From: Bacillus sp. BP-3
Lineage (GTDB): Bacteria > Bacillota > Bacilli > Bacillales > Bacillaceae_G
Assembly (NCBI RefSeq): GCF_028401955.1
Contig: NZ_JAQOTJ010000005.1
Location: 34,204 to 98,203, forward strand
Direction of reading: 5' to 3'
DNA length: 64,000 bases
Shown here piece by piece: positions 43,918-52,400 of this stretch. The notes under the pieces are model-generated. The model worked only from the letters and a program-made list of their open reading frames with translations, was not told the origin of the DNA and ran no database searches. Numbering within the stretch: position 1 is the stretch's first letter; the number at the start of each line of letters is the position of its first letter. The position numbers and the translations under genes were made by a program.

Positions 43918-44631
43918 TTAGATTAAAGTATGCCCACCTTCAACATGCAGAACTGTTCCTGTAACAAATCCGTTCTGCATAGCATATAGTACAGCTTGTG
44001 CAACATCTTCCGCCTTACCTACTCGCCCCGTTGGAAGTTTGTTCCCTAAGTCAGTATAAAATTTATTACGCGCTTCTTCTGCCATTTTGCTGCGTGACGG
44101 TGTATCAATAATTCCTGGTGAGACAACATTTACGCGAATTGGTGCTAGTTCTAGCGCTAACGTTTGACCAAGGTTAGAAACAGCCGCATTGACTGCACCA
44201 AGTGTTGCCGATCCAATCATAGATTTATAAGCGACAACTCCGGAAAATAAAGTGATGGAACCATTATCAACAATGTTTTGGGCACCATATTTCGCTGCAT
44301 AAAATTGTCCCCAAAATTTATTTTCAAATAACTGACGTGCCGCGGCTGTATCTGTATCGATAAAAGAGCCTCCAGATGTTTCTGCTGCTGTAACAACTAA
44401 ATGATCAATTGTGCCTACTTGTTTAAAAAAGGATTGTACTTGTTGTTCTTGTGTCGTATCAAGCACATGAATTGTTACGTTTCCTCCCAACTGATCCTTT
44501 GCTCTTTGCAGTTTTTCCTCCGAACGACTAGCAATGATAAGCTCAGCACCTTGCATGATTGCTAGTCTCGCTGTTTCTAAACCAATTCCAGAACTACCAC
44601 CGATAATGACAATTTTCTTGTTATTTAACAT
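43918..44631 (-). CDS. Short-chain dehydrogenase/reductase
   Basis: About 237 aa. The NAD(P) motif IVIIGGSSGIGLETARLA (TGxxxGIG type) is at the N-terminus. The catalytic Ser lies in the SGVVAYKSMIGSATLG segment; the Tyr and Lys are the Y and K of VAYK, closer to Ser than usual, so the normal YxxxK tetrad is not obvious. I chose ATG 44631, with GGGGG 8 nt upstream; ATG 44637 is too close to it. The site at 44700-44732 ties it to the HxlR regulator. It likely reduces a quinone, carbonyl or polyketide-like compound. Confidence 0.82.
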   Translation of the reverse strand: MLNNKKIVIIGGSSGIGLETARLAIMQGAELIIASRSEEKLQRAKDQLGGNVTIHVLDTTQEQQVQSFFKQVGTIDHLVVTAAETSGGSFIDTDTAAARQLFENKFWGQFYAAKYGAQNIVDNGSITLFSGVVAYKSMIGSATLGAVNAAVSNLGQTLALELAPIRVNVVSPGIIDTPSRSKMAEEARNKFYTDLGNKLPTGRVGKAEDVAQAVLYAMQNGFVTGTVLHVEGGHTLI

Positions 44632-44699
44632 GTTCATTTCCCCCAGTTTTTCTTGTTTTGTTTTACTGAGGTTATTGTAATTCTATAACTTTCTTTTTT

Positions 44700-44732
44700 G
44701 AAGTAGTGATATTTAATTCATATAGTTACCTT
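44700..44732 (-). promoter_or_regulatory. Proposed HxlR operator before the SDR gene (site B)
   Basis: The minus strand reads GGTAACTATATG, then AATTAAATATCACTACTTC. This matches 30 of 31 bases of the site between hxlR and the SnoaL gene (46328-46358). It lies about 70-100 bp before the SDR start, in the same orientation to its gene as site A to the SnoaL gene. Confidence 0.7.
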
Positions 44733-44789
44733 TTAGAAAGTTTCTTTTTTACAAAGGATGTACCTCTAAAAAAATTTCCTGTATTTACA

Positions 44790-45775
44790 TCATCTATTTA
44801 CTTTATCGACAAACTCACTAACCGATTTCACATATTCATCGTCAAATAACCCTCTTGGATCAAAAATGGATTTCACCAACATGCCAAATTCCGAATTTAC
44901 ATATTGCGGTTTCAACATAGAGTGATTTGCTTCAGGTAAATACGATACCGACAACAAGTCTTTCCGTATTTCCTTTTGGTAAACTTCCATTGTGTTTTTT
45001 ACATCTACATTTTCATCACGACCACCAACAATTAACTTAACAGGCTTTTTTGTTTCAGAGAGATCCTTTGTTGCATCGCTATTTACATTCTTTTTAATAA
45101 AATTCCATCTTTCTTTTGAGATATCGCCTTTATTATTCGTTACGTTTTGGTATTCTTCATAATTACTATTTTTCAAAAGTAATTCTAGAACTTTTTCATT
45201 CGTTGATTGATTTCTTCTTTCGTTGCACCTGCACTAGTCATACTTTTTTCCGTATAGTACTTTCCTTGCTCGATCCAATTAATTGCAGGTGACACTAAAA
45301 TACTAAATGAAACATCATCACTAGCATTTGCTACTTTAGGGACAACCCATCCACCTTGACTCGCCCCCCATACACCTATTTTTTTAGAATCAATATCAAG
45401 GTTTTTCTTTGCCCATTCAATCACTTCGATTACTTCATTTGCGCGCTCTTCCATCGATTGATCTAGCCAATCTCCACTTGATTTTCCAATACCAGGCTTA
45501 TCCCACGCTAAAGAAGCATATCCCTTTTTCGCTAATTCCTCCCATAAAGGTAAATAACCATCATCATACGTTGCATTTACAGGTCCATCACCATGAACAA
45601 AAATAATTAATCCCGGCTTTTCTTTTTCTTTAGGTAAGGCGAGGGCACCATGTAAAGTAGTTTCTTTCGTTTGAATCGTTACTTCTTCTTGCTTCATATC
45701 ATAAGAATGTTGGTAAAGAACCCATCCTGCCAATCCTAGTATTACAATTCCTAACACGAGTAAAATCTTTTTCAT
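44790..45775 (-). pseudogene. Alpha/beta hydrolase with S9-like nucleophile, broken by a frameshift
   Basis: The first part (45775-45185) encodes a membrane helix (residues 3-20) and a hydrolase domain with the HGDGP oxyanion region and nucleophile elbow GASQGG. It ends at TAG right after ATGAAAAAGTTC. The other frame continues as VLELLLKNSNYEEY and then carries the acid Asp (GGRDENV) and the catalytic His (EANHSM) to 44790. Adding one A to the AAAAA run near 45193 restores a single protein of about 328 aa. All catalytic residues survive, so this is a recent one-base deletion or a sequencing error. GGAGG precedes the ATG at 45775. Confidence 0.85.
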
Positions 45776-45835
45776 TTTTTCCTCCTGTTATTAAAACATT
45801 CTTCTTTTCGCCAAATAACATGATGGTTCAATGCG

Positions 45836-45868
45836 AAAAAGGATGCTAATTAAAAAGCATCCCTTTTT
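45836..45868. terminator. Terminator of the hxlR-type gene
   Basis: AAAAA-GGATGCT (to 45847) pairs with AGCATCC (45856-45862) followed by CTTTTT. It lies about 60 bp past the hxlR stop codon and upstream of the hydrolase pseudogene. Confidence 0.82.
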
Positions 45869-45924
45869 ATATTATTATATTTTTTCACACATATTCCCTT
45901 TCACAACATGAATAAAGATTTCTT

Positions 45925-46263
45925 CTATAACATTAATCCGAACCGCTTTAATTCAATGAAAATATGTTCTAAACGTTTCCCCTTCTCTGTTAATGTGTAT
46001 TCAACACGCGGTGGAACTTCTGGATATACCGTTCTTTCCACAATTCCTTGCGCTTCCAGTTCCTTCAGACGAAGCGAGAGCGTTTTTGGGCTAATTCCGT
46101 CCATTGATTTTTGCAAGTCACTAAACCGCATCGTTCCTTCAATAAGAAGGTCTCGAATAATTAAAAACGTCCACTTTGTCCCGATTACATCAAGTGTTTT
46201 CGCAATGGGACAAATCTGCCCTGGTGTTCCCTTTGTTAATTTGATTGGCTCCATGTTACTCAT
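45925..46263 (-). CDS. HxlR family transcriptional regulator
   Basis: 112 aa. The winged HTH with ICPIAKTLDVIGTKWTFLII, RFSDLQKSMDGISPKTLSLR and YPEVPPRVEYTLTEKGKRLE is the HxlR signature. One Cys (near residue 17, in QICPIAK) is at the position of the redox- or quinone-sensing Cys of YodB/HypR-type members. It is divergent from the SnoaL gene, with a shared site at 46328-46358. It probably represses the SDR and SnoaL/MdaB genes until an electrophile or quinone is present; this is inference. Confidence 0.9.
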   Translation of the reverse strand: MSNMEPIKLTKGTPGQICPIAKTLDVIGTKWTFLIIRDLLIEGTMRFSDLQKSMDGISPKTLSLRLKELEAQGIVERTVYPEVPPRVEYTLTEKGKRLEHIFIELKRFGLML

Positions 46264-46327
46264 TGAACCACACTCCTAAAATTTTTTTCGATTCATTTCC
46301 CTTATGTTATCACAATTATATCTTTAG

Positions 46328-46358
46328 GGTAACTATATGAAATAAATATCACTACTTC
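46328..46358 (+). promoter_or_regulatory. Proposed HxlR operator between hxlR and the SnoaL gene (site A)
   Basis: GGTAACTATATGAAATAAAT followed by ATCACTACTTC. It differs from site B (44700-44732) at one base only. It has a partial dyad (GTAACTATAT against ATATCACTAC). It lies midway between the two divergent starts, 65-95 bp from hxlR and 73-103 bp from the SnoaL gene. Confidence 0.72.
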
Positions 46359-46430
46359 CCAAAATAAATTAACTATACATACAATATCATTAACAACTGA
46401 ATCTATTTACAAAATAAGGAGGTTATAAAA

Positions 46431-47024
46431 ATGAGTATGAAAAACATAGCTAGTGTCATAAGCATCTTCGGAATCATGATTTTGATAGCAGCGTGTCATA
46501 CGCAAACATCAGAATACAAAACTTCTGCACCAGCCAAGAAAGATATTCAACTGTTGAAGGATTTTCCTCAACCTAAATCGATGACAATCGATCCTTCATT
46601 GGATAAACAAAAAGCTACGGAGATGGTTCAGGCTGCGCAGCGCTTTTATGCATTTTGGAATACTGGAAATGACGCTCTAATCCCGCAAACTGTTACAGAC
46701 AATTTTTTTGATAACACGCTGCCGAAAGGACGTCCTCAAGGGCCAAAAGGCCTAACATTTGCATCAAACAATTTCCGTAAAGCCGTTCCCGACTTACAGT
46801 GTAACATCGAGGATTTAATAATAACTGGGGACAAAGTAACAGCTCGTCTATCATTCACCGGAACACATAAAGGTAATTTTGGAGAGAAACAACCAACTGG
46901 CAAAGCTATTCATTTCTTTGCTATCGATATTTTACGAGTGAAAGATGGAAAAATCATTGAAGATTGGCACTTAGAAGATAATCTAACACTTATGCAACAA
47001 CTCGGCGCTGTACCGGAAAATTAA
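46431..47024 (+). CDS. SnoaL-like ester cyclase family lipoprotein
   Basis: 197 aa. The signal peptide ends in the lipobox IAAC (Cys near 22), so it is a membrane-anchored extracellular lipoprotein. The C-terminal SnoaL-like domain (about 60-195) contains YAFWNTGNDALIPQTVTDNF and FFAIDILRVKDGKIIEDWHL. Such NTF2-fold proteins bind or cyclise polyketide-like or aromatic compounds. AAGGAGG precedes the ATG at 46431. It is 36 bp ahead of the MdaB-like gene. Confidence 0.85.
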   Translation: MSMKNIASVISIFGIMILIAACHTQTSEYKTSAPAKKDIQLLKDFPQPKSMTIDPSLDKQKATEMVQAAQRFYAFWNTGNDALIPQTVTDNFFDNTLPKGRPQGPKGLTFASNNFRKAVPDLQCNIEDLIITGDKVTARLSFTGTHKGNFGEKQPTGKAIHFFAIDILRVKDGKIIEDWHLEDNLTLMQQLGAVPEN

Positions 47025-47059
47025 TTGAAACACATTATAAAATAAAGGGGAAAACTACA

Positions 47060-47611
47060 ATGAAAAATATAATGATTATAAACGGCCATCAAACCTATAG
47101 ATCAGCAGAAGGAAAACTAAACAAAACATTGACGGACAACATAGTGAATGTATTAAGTGCAAATCACAATGTCCAAACAACGATCGTTCAAAACGGATAC
47201 AGTATCGAGGAAGAACAGCGTAAGTTTTTATGGGCTGATATCGTCATCTTTCAAACGCCTATCTATTGGTTCAATGTACCAGGATTACTAAAAACATATA
47301 TGGATGAAGTGTATGCTTACGGATTATTTTTCAAAGGATCTGAGCAATATGGAAGAGGCGGCTTATTAACTGACAAGCATTATATGTTTTCAACTACATG
47401 GAATGCTCCTGCACAAGCATTTAACAATCCAGCACAATTCTTTGGAGGAAAGAGCTTAGAAGAAGCACTCAGTCACTTACACCGTACACAAGATTTTATC
47501 GGTATGAAACCGTTAAAGAGCTTCGCTTGCTATGATGTAATCAAAAATCCAGATATTGATAGATTTGTATTTGAACTGAATACACATCTAGAAGAGGTAT
47601 TACCACTTTAA
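47060..47611 (+). CDS. MdaB-like NAD(P)H quinone oxidoreductase (flavodoxin fold)
   Basis: 183 aa. The flavodoxin-like fold of the MdaB/KefF family is seen: IMIINGHQTYRSAEGKLNKT at the start, FLWADIVIFQTPIYWFNVPG for FMN binding, and TTWNAPAQAFNNP. These enzymes reduce quinones by two electrons and protect from quinone stress. AGGGG precedes the ATG at 47060. It shares a transcript with the SnoaL lipoprotein, in the presumed HxlR regulon. Confidence 0.88.
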   Translation: MKNIMIINGHQTYRSAEGKLNKTLTDNIVNVLSANHNVQTTIVQNGYSIEEEQRKFLWADIVIFQTPIYWFNVPGLLKTYMDEVYAYGLFFKGSEQYGRGGLLTDKHYMFSTTWNAPAQAFNNPAQFFGGKSLEEALSHLHRTQDFIGMKPLKSFACYDVIKNPDIDRFVFELNTHLEEVLPL

Positions 47612-47615
47612 TTCA

Positions 47616-47654
47616 TATTTAGAGAAGCCCGATCAGATCGGACTTCTCTAAATA
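47616..47654. terminator. Bidirectional terminator after the MdaB-like gene
   Basis: TATTTAGAGAAG and CCGATC pair with GATCGG and CTTCTCTAAATA in a long, nearly perfect stem (47616-47654). It separates convergent genes. Confidence 0.85.
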
Positions 47655-47659
47655 TATAT

Positions 47660-48097
47660 CTATTTTGATTGTACCTGTTTTTGATTTCTTTCTAATTGAG
47701 CTGTGATACCAGCGCGGTCAATTTGAATCCAGTACTCCACAATTTTCCCGCCTTCTACACGATACACCGCGCTCGCTAACTGAATGATAGGAAGCCCGGT
47801 TGGTTGAAATCCATCAACTTCACCAATATGAATACCTGTTTGTTTCCATCGAACATATACACGATCCTGCTGAGGCCCTAACAACTCTTGAATTTCTAAA
47901 GTAAACGTTCCATAAGCATCCAACATCTCTTGTACATGATCCGCATAATCCATAGGAGATCTTTCAACTGTTACTTCATCTTCAGCTTGAACTTGATGAG
48001 CCAACACTTTTTCTGCCATAAACTCCGTTACTAGATGTAGATTACGTCCTGTTCGTATTTCTTCAAAGAATCTTCTGACTACAACTTCAGGCATCAT
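47660..48097 (-). CDS. SnoaL-like ester cyclase family protein
   Basis: 145 aa, NTF2-like fold, cytoplasmic (no signal peptide). It has VVRRFFEEIRTGRNLHLVTE at the start and VYRVEGGKIVEYWIQIDRAG at the end. A longer reading from TTG 48118 would contain the GGGAG ribosome binding site, so I chose ATG 48097 (48094 is also possible). It does not look like a recent duplicate of the SnoaL lipoprotein. Substrate unknown. Confidence 0.8.
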   Translation of the reverse strand: MMPEVVVRRFFEEIRTGRNLHLVTEFMAEKVLAHQVQAEDEVTVERSPMDYADHVQEMLDAYGTFTLEIQELLGPQQDRVYVRWKQTGIHIGEVDGFQPTGLPIIQLASAVYRVEGGKIVEYWIQIDRAGITAQLERNQKQVQSK

Positions 48098-48333
48098 TTC
48101 ACAATCTCTCCCTCTCAAGTTATAATTTTACCCTCACATTATAGCATCAATATTTTTCTATATCATTTACTACGAATCCAACAAATAAATATATATCGCC
48201 TATTTTTTGTCTTAAAAATAGTAATCCCTCACTATCAATCTAACCAGAAAAAATATGAAAATTATTATGAAGGATACGATATTCATTTGTTCTCCGAAAG
48301 AATTTACCCCAAAGTATTTAAAATTCATAAAGA

Positions 48334-48371
48334 AAAACGCTATTCTCCCAGGGTAAAAATAGCGTTTCCTT
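48334..48371 (-). terminator. Terminator of the germinant receptor operon
   Basis: AAACGCTATT and AATAGCGTTT form the stem; on the minus strand TTTTTCTTT follows. It lies about 60 bp past the gerAC-type stop codon. The rest of the 48098-48428 gap shows no gene and should hold the promoter of the SnoaL-like gene. Confidence 0.78.
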
Positions 48372-48428
48372 ATTTAAATGTAAGAAAAAGTAAATTGTGA
48401 TTTATTTCGTCTCCCAGCCAAACTCTTG

Positions 48429-49532
48429 TTACTTAATCGTTCCCATTCCACCAATGTCTACCTTTACATTAACGTTTACATCCCCCTTTGCCAATGCCTG
48501 ATTCCAGTTATTTTGAACTTTTTTCCATTGTGGGTATGTGTAGGTTCTTGCATAAATTCCAAGGCCAATCGGATCAATTTCAGCAGCTTGTATTTTCTTT
48601 ATGAGTTGCTTGAAATCAGCTTCCATCTTCGTTTCAATCGCCTTTTGTAATTTTGCTGCGTCCTTTCTTGTATTAAATGAAAAAAGCCGTTCTGTAATAC
48701 CGATTTTCATCTTTATATCTATATCAAATATAAAATAATTATCATACCTTACCTTCGTCTTTACTTTCATACTTTGAGAACTAAAACTTATCCAATCTTT
48801 ATCATGGTTATCGGATTTTACCTTAATTGGAATTGTAAATGGAAACTCACCTTTCGTTTCGTGCTGTAAAATGCGTAACAATTTATTTTCATCAGATTTT
48901 AACGTTAATTTGTATCTGCCTTTTTCGTCCAACAACGCTGTACCTGTCAGCCATAGTTTCTTCTTTTTTTTCATCTCAGTAATACTTGCTGTTATTCCTT
49001 TGTCTATCGTTTGTTCATGCAATTTTTGAAGAGTTGTTTTTACGGTGATATTTCTTAAATAGGCGGTATCAACTAGTTTTGTTAAATATAAAGGAAGCCG
49101 TGGCTTATCCTTTGAATTATAATAGATGATGTCCGAAACAGGCCCGTCTACAGCAATCACTCTTGTAGTGACTGTGTTTTTGGGATCCCGGTAAAATGGA
49201 TCGAGATACTTTTCCCAATTTTTTTGTTTCATTAACCGTTTTCCAACTAAAAAAACCTGTGTCTTACTTCCCGAGGTTAGCGCCATAACTGTGGCATCAA
49301 ATTTATCCCTAGAACTTCGAACCGTGAAAGATTTCACACCATTATTTTCTTCTTTTATCTTTGCTTCTTTATTAAAAACAGGACTTGACATGTACACCAA
49401 TAAATTATCATTTTGATCTAAATCTATACCAAGTATAAGAGTTAAGGAAACATCTTCAACATTCGTTTGATCAAAGCAGCCAGTCATCATAAACACCAAT
49501 AACAAAATGCAACATAATACCTTTCTTTTCAA
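48429..49532 (-). CDS. Spore germinant receptor C subunit (GerAC family lipoprotein)
   Basis: 367 aa. The signal peptide ends in the lipobox MTGC (Cys near 19) followed by FDQTNVEDVSLTLILGIDLD, the usual GerAC start (a Cys, then a conserved acidic/aromatic region). The three-domain body follows, with DPIGLGIYARTYTYPQWKKV near the end. It sits on the outer face of the spore inner membrane. The start is TTG 49532; GGGGGG lies just upstream within the end of the B-subunit gene, so translation is coupled. Confidence 0.92.
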   Translation of the reverse strand: MKRKVLCCILLLVFMMTGCFDQTNVEDVSLTLILGIDLDQNDNLLVYMSSPVFNKEAKIKEENNGVKSFTVRSSRDKFDATVMALTSGSKTQVFLVGKRLMKQKNWEKYLDPFYRDPKNTVTTRVIAVDGPVSDIIYYNSKDKPRLPLYLTKLVDTAYLRNITVKTTLQKLHEQTIDKGITASITEMKKKKKLWLTGTALLDEKGRYKLTLKSDENKLLRILQHETKGEFPFTIPIKVKSDNHDKDWISFSSQSMKVKTKVRYDNYFIFDIDIKMKIGITERLFSFNTRKDAAKLQKAIETKMEADFKQLIKKIQAAEIDPIGLGIYARTYTYPQWKKVQNNWNQALAKGDVNVNVKVDIGGMGTIK

Positions 49533-50632
49533 TGTATCCCCCCCTGGCGATACTTCTCATATACCCAGCTATACAGCCATAAAATAATAGGTGATATATA
49601 CGTCAATCCTAATCCAGCATTCGATACTGCTTGTTGCCATGTTTCAGATTGATTCCAACTAGGATGAGTCCAAAATATAAAGCCAATAATGAGCAACAGT
49701 AGAACAACGAGGTGAGAGCTATGGTCTTGCTTCCCTAGTAATTGGCTAGAACAAAATACAGCGCAGTATATACAAGGCATCCAAGCTGTGGAAACAACAA
49801 TTAAATAAACAGCTAATAAAACCATGTCAAAACGTTCTAAAAAACGAAATTCAATTACTTTCAGTAAATTTAAGACAGGTTGATTAAATTCTGTAATGCT
49901 GTCAGGACTAAAATAGGAAAAACAAACAAGAGTAGCAAATAAATAAAATAACATCGTCAAAGTATTTGCAATAACAATTCCATGAACTGCATACTGTTTT
50001 TTTTGTAAAAAGGGATATAAAAAGAACGCGATATCAAACCCTAAAAAAGTAAAAATAGTAGTCGGTACAGCCATTAATACTGGTTTCCATCCTTCTTTTA
50101 AGAGTGGAAAGAACGGCAGCCAACTCCCGCCTTCTTTTAGCGGTATCAAAAAAAACAAGGGGACCCAAATCATCATATAAAAACCAAGTTCACAGTATCG
50201 TCCTAAAATGCGAGGACCGTTGCGTACAACAAGAAATGTAGGAATGGAAAACAAAAAGATAATGATATAGTCAGGCGTTTTCGGAAGAAGCCATCCCTTA
50301 AGATAAAGCAAAGCGTTCACAAGAATGATGCAAGAATAACAAGCAAAATAGATCATGTAAATGACAGCTAGTGCTTTCCCAACTATTTTTCCAAACAGTC
50401 GTATAAGAATGTCATAGAGCGTATCTTCTGGATATCTTGCAGATGTTTTCACGATAAAAATACCGGATATTGTGGAGAAGATCCAGCCGATAAGGATAGC
50501 GATCCATCCATCTGTTCCAGCTTTTTCAGCAATTACTCGCGGAAGAGATAAAACGCCAGTTGCTACCTGCATTCCGTTAATTAAAAAAATATACTGGAGA
50601 AGTGTGATGTCATTATAGGCATACTTTTTCAT
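49529..50632 (-). CDS. Spore germinant receptor B subunit (GerAB family, APC-type membrane protein)
   Basis: 367 aa with about ten transmembrane helices. The start YNDITLLQYIFLINGMQVAT with GVLSLPRVIAEKAGTDGW is typical of GerAB/GerKB, the subunit that is thought to bind germinant amino acids. AAAGGTG precedes the ATG at 50632, only 4 bp after the A-subunit stop. The specific germinant cannot be read from the sequence. Confidence 0.92.
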   Translation of the reverse strand: MKKYAYNDITLLQYIFLINGMQVATGVLSLPRVIAEKAGTDGWIAILIGWIFSTISGIFIVKTSARYPEDTLYDILIRLFGKIVGKALAVIYMIYFACYSCIILVNALLYLKGWLLPKTPDYIIIFLFSIPTFLVVRNGPRILGRYCELGFYMMIWVPLFFLIPLKEGGSWLPFFPLLKEGWKPVLMAVPTTIFTFLGFDIAFFLYPFLQKKQYAVHGIVIANTLTMLFYLFATLVCFSYFSPDSITEFNQPVLNLLKVIEFRFLERFDMVLLAVYLIVVSTAWMPCIYCAVFCSSQLLGKQDHSSHLVVLLLLIIGFIFWTHPSWNQSETWQQAVSNAGLGLTYISPIILWLYSWVYEKYRQGGIH

Positions 50633-50636
50633 AGTT

Positions 50637-52184
50637 TCACCTTTTATTATGGTTTTTTCCTTGTCGAACAGATTGTATAGCTCCCGTACCCTTAGGACGA
50701 TTTCTCATTGTCCATAAAGGAAAGCGTACAAAAGCATCCTTCATATCTGCAAAGCGAAACGGTGCTAACGGAGTACCATAAGGAGTTCCTAGCGATTCAA
50801 GACTGATGAGATGCGCAATTAATGTCATCCACCCGATAACAAGTCCGACAATTCCAAATAAGGCAGCCGATATCATCATCGGAAAACGTAACAGCCTGAC
50901 TGCTGCTCCCATATCATAATTAGGGATAATAAAAGAAGCGATAGCCGTAACAGCAACAACAATAATCATAATGTTGCTGACAATTCCCGCTTGAACAGCA
51001 GCCTGTCCAATGATAATCCCGCCTACAATTCCAACTGTCTGACCGATTGGAGTTGGCAAACGTAGAGCGCCTTCCCTCATCATTTCCAATGTCATTTCCA
51101 TAAGCAGTGCTTCCATAACTGGAGAAAAAGGTACGCGCGTTCTTGATTCGGCAATAGATAAAAAAAGTTCTACAGGAATAACTTCAAAATTAAAGGAAAT
51201 AAACGCAACATAACTCGCCGGCAAAAATAGAGCAATCATAAAAGCAATAAAACGAAGTATCCGAATAAACGAAGCGACTAGCCAACGTGTCCCGTAATCA
51301 TCAACTCCTTGAAAAAAGGATATAAAATTTGTCGGAGCAATTAATACATTAGGAGAATGATCCACTACAGCTACAAATCTTCCCTGAAGAATGTGAGATA
51401 CAGCCACATCAGGTCTTTCAGTTAACATAAATTGTGGAAACGGTGAGTACGGATTATCTTCAATGAATTCGATAAGTTCACCCGTATTCGCAATCGCGTC
51501 GACAGTAACACCTTGAATCCGTGTTTCCAATTCTTTCAGCACATCCTCAGAGGCTACATCGTTCAAATATAAAATAGAAATTCTCGTTTTACTTCGCATA
51601 CCAATCGTGATTTCTTTTACCATGAATTCGCGGTGAGGAATATATCTTCGAATCATTGCGATATTTTGACTTCCGGTTTCTACAAATGATTCATGCGCAC
51701 CTTTTAAAGATACTTCATTATGCGTATCTTCAATATTTCTTTGTGGCCACCCTTTCGTATCTAATTGATGCGCTATCGTCTGACCATGAATCAATAAAAC
51801 ACTATCTCCTCCTAAAATAGCATTTTCAATTCGGCTCCACGTATTAATCATTTCAATACGCCCTAACGGAATGGGAAGTTCCTTATTCATATCAAAAACA
51901 CTTTCCATCAAAGAAGGTAAAATATGATTTTGAACCAATTGTTTATCTGTTAATCCAGACAAATAAACTAAGGCTGCTTCTAATCCGTCTCCTGTCATTG
52001 AAAAACGACGAATCACTAAATCAGGAGCTTGCCGAAAGATCTCCTGAAGCTCAGCTATGTTTTTAGATAAATCAGCGTCTAAGAGGGAGTCCTCTTTATT
52101 TTTTTCCTGAAAATGACTATTGTCGTATCTTGAAAACGACTTAGGATTGCCTCTACTTTTTAAGCGTTTCAGAAACTTAACCAT
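50637..52184 (-). CDS. Spore germinant receptor A subunit (GerAA family)
   Basis: 515 aa. A hydrophilic N-terminal domain (about 1-300, with IEDNPYSPFPQFMLTERPD and GRFVAVVDHSPNVLIAPTNF) precedes about five membrane helices containing PVMEALLMEMTLEMMREGAL and LRLPTPIGQTVGIVGGIIIG. All are hallmarks of GerAA. I chose ATG 52184 with GTGAGGG 5 nt upstream; GTG 52196 lacks a site of its own. It is the first gene of a complete ABC receptor operon preceded by a sigma-G-type promoter. Confidence 0.92.
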   Translation of the reverse strand: MVKFLKRLKSRGNPKSFSRYDNSHFQEKNKEDSLLDADLSKNIAELQEIFRQAPDLVIRRFSMTGDGLEAALVYLSGLTDKQLVQNHILPSLMESVFDMNKELPIPLGRIEMINTWSRIENAILGGDSVLLIHGQTIAHQLDTKGWPQRNIEDTHNEVSLKGAHESFVETGSQNIAMIRRYIPHREFMVKEITIGMRSKTRISILYLNDVASEDVLKELETRIQGVTVDAIANTGELIEFIEDNPYSPFPQFMLTERPDVAVSHILQGRFVAVVDHSPNVLIAPTNFISFFQGVDDYGTRWLVASFIRILRFIAFMIALFLPASYVAFISFNFEVIPVELFLSIAESRTRVPFSPVMEALLMEMTLEMMREGALRLPTPIGQTVGIVGGIIIGQAAVQAGIVSNIMIIVVAVTAIASFIIPNYDMGAAVRLLRFPMMISAALFGIVGLVIGWMTLIAHLISLESLGTPYGTPLAPFRFADMKDAFVRFPLWTMRNRPKGTGAIQSVRQGKNHNKR

Positions 52185-52223
52185 GAACTCCCTCACTTTC
52201 TACATGCGTTCTATATTATTGTT

Positions 52224-52252
52224 TAGTATGTATTTCTTAAGGGAAAATATTC
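52224..52252 (-). promoter_or_regulatory. Sigma-G-type promoter of the germinant receptor operon
   Basis: The minus strand reads GAATA (52252-52248), a 17-bp spacer, then CATACTA (52230-52224). It fits the forespore sigma-G consensus (GHATR, 17-18 bp, CATNHTA). It lies about 40 bp before the A-subunit start. Germinant receptor operons are known to be sigma-G-dependent. Confidence 0.75.
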
Positions 52253-52300
52253 TAATAACCATTTCGGCTCATTATTCACGAACTAATTGTCCTCTTAACC

Positions 52301-52337
52301 AAAAAGGCATCTCATTTTGCTAATGAGGTGCCTTTTT
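52301..52337. terminator. Bidirectional hairpin upstream of the receptor operon
   Basis: AAAAAGGCA and CTCATT pair with AATGAG and TGCCTTTTT with one mismatch (52301-52337). It lies about 64 bp past the cwlJ stop codon and insulates cwlJ from the receptor operon. Confidence 0.82.
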
Positions 52338-52400
52338 GGATGTCAAATATTGTCGAGCGGTCTTTATATCGTGTCGAATCGCCGATATATTTCTCTTGCA

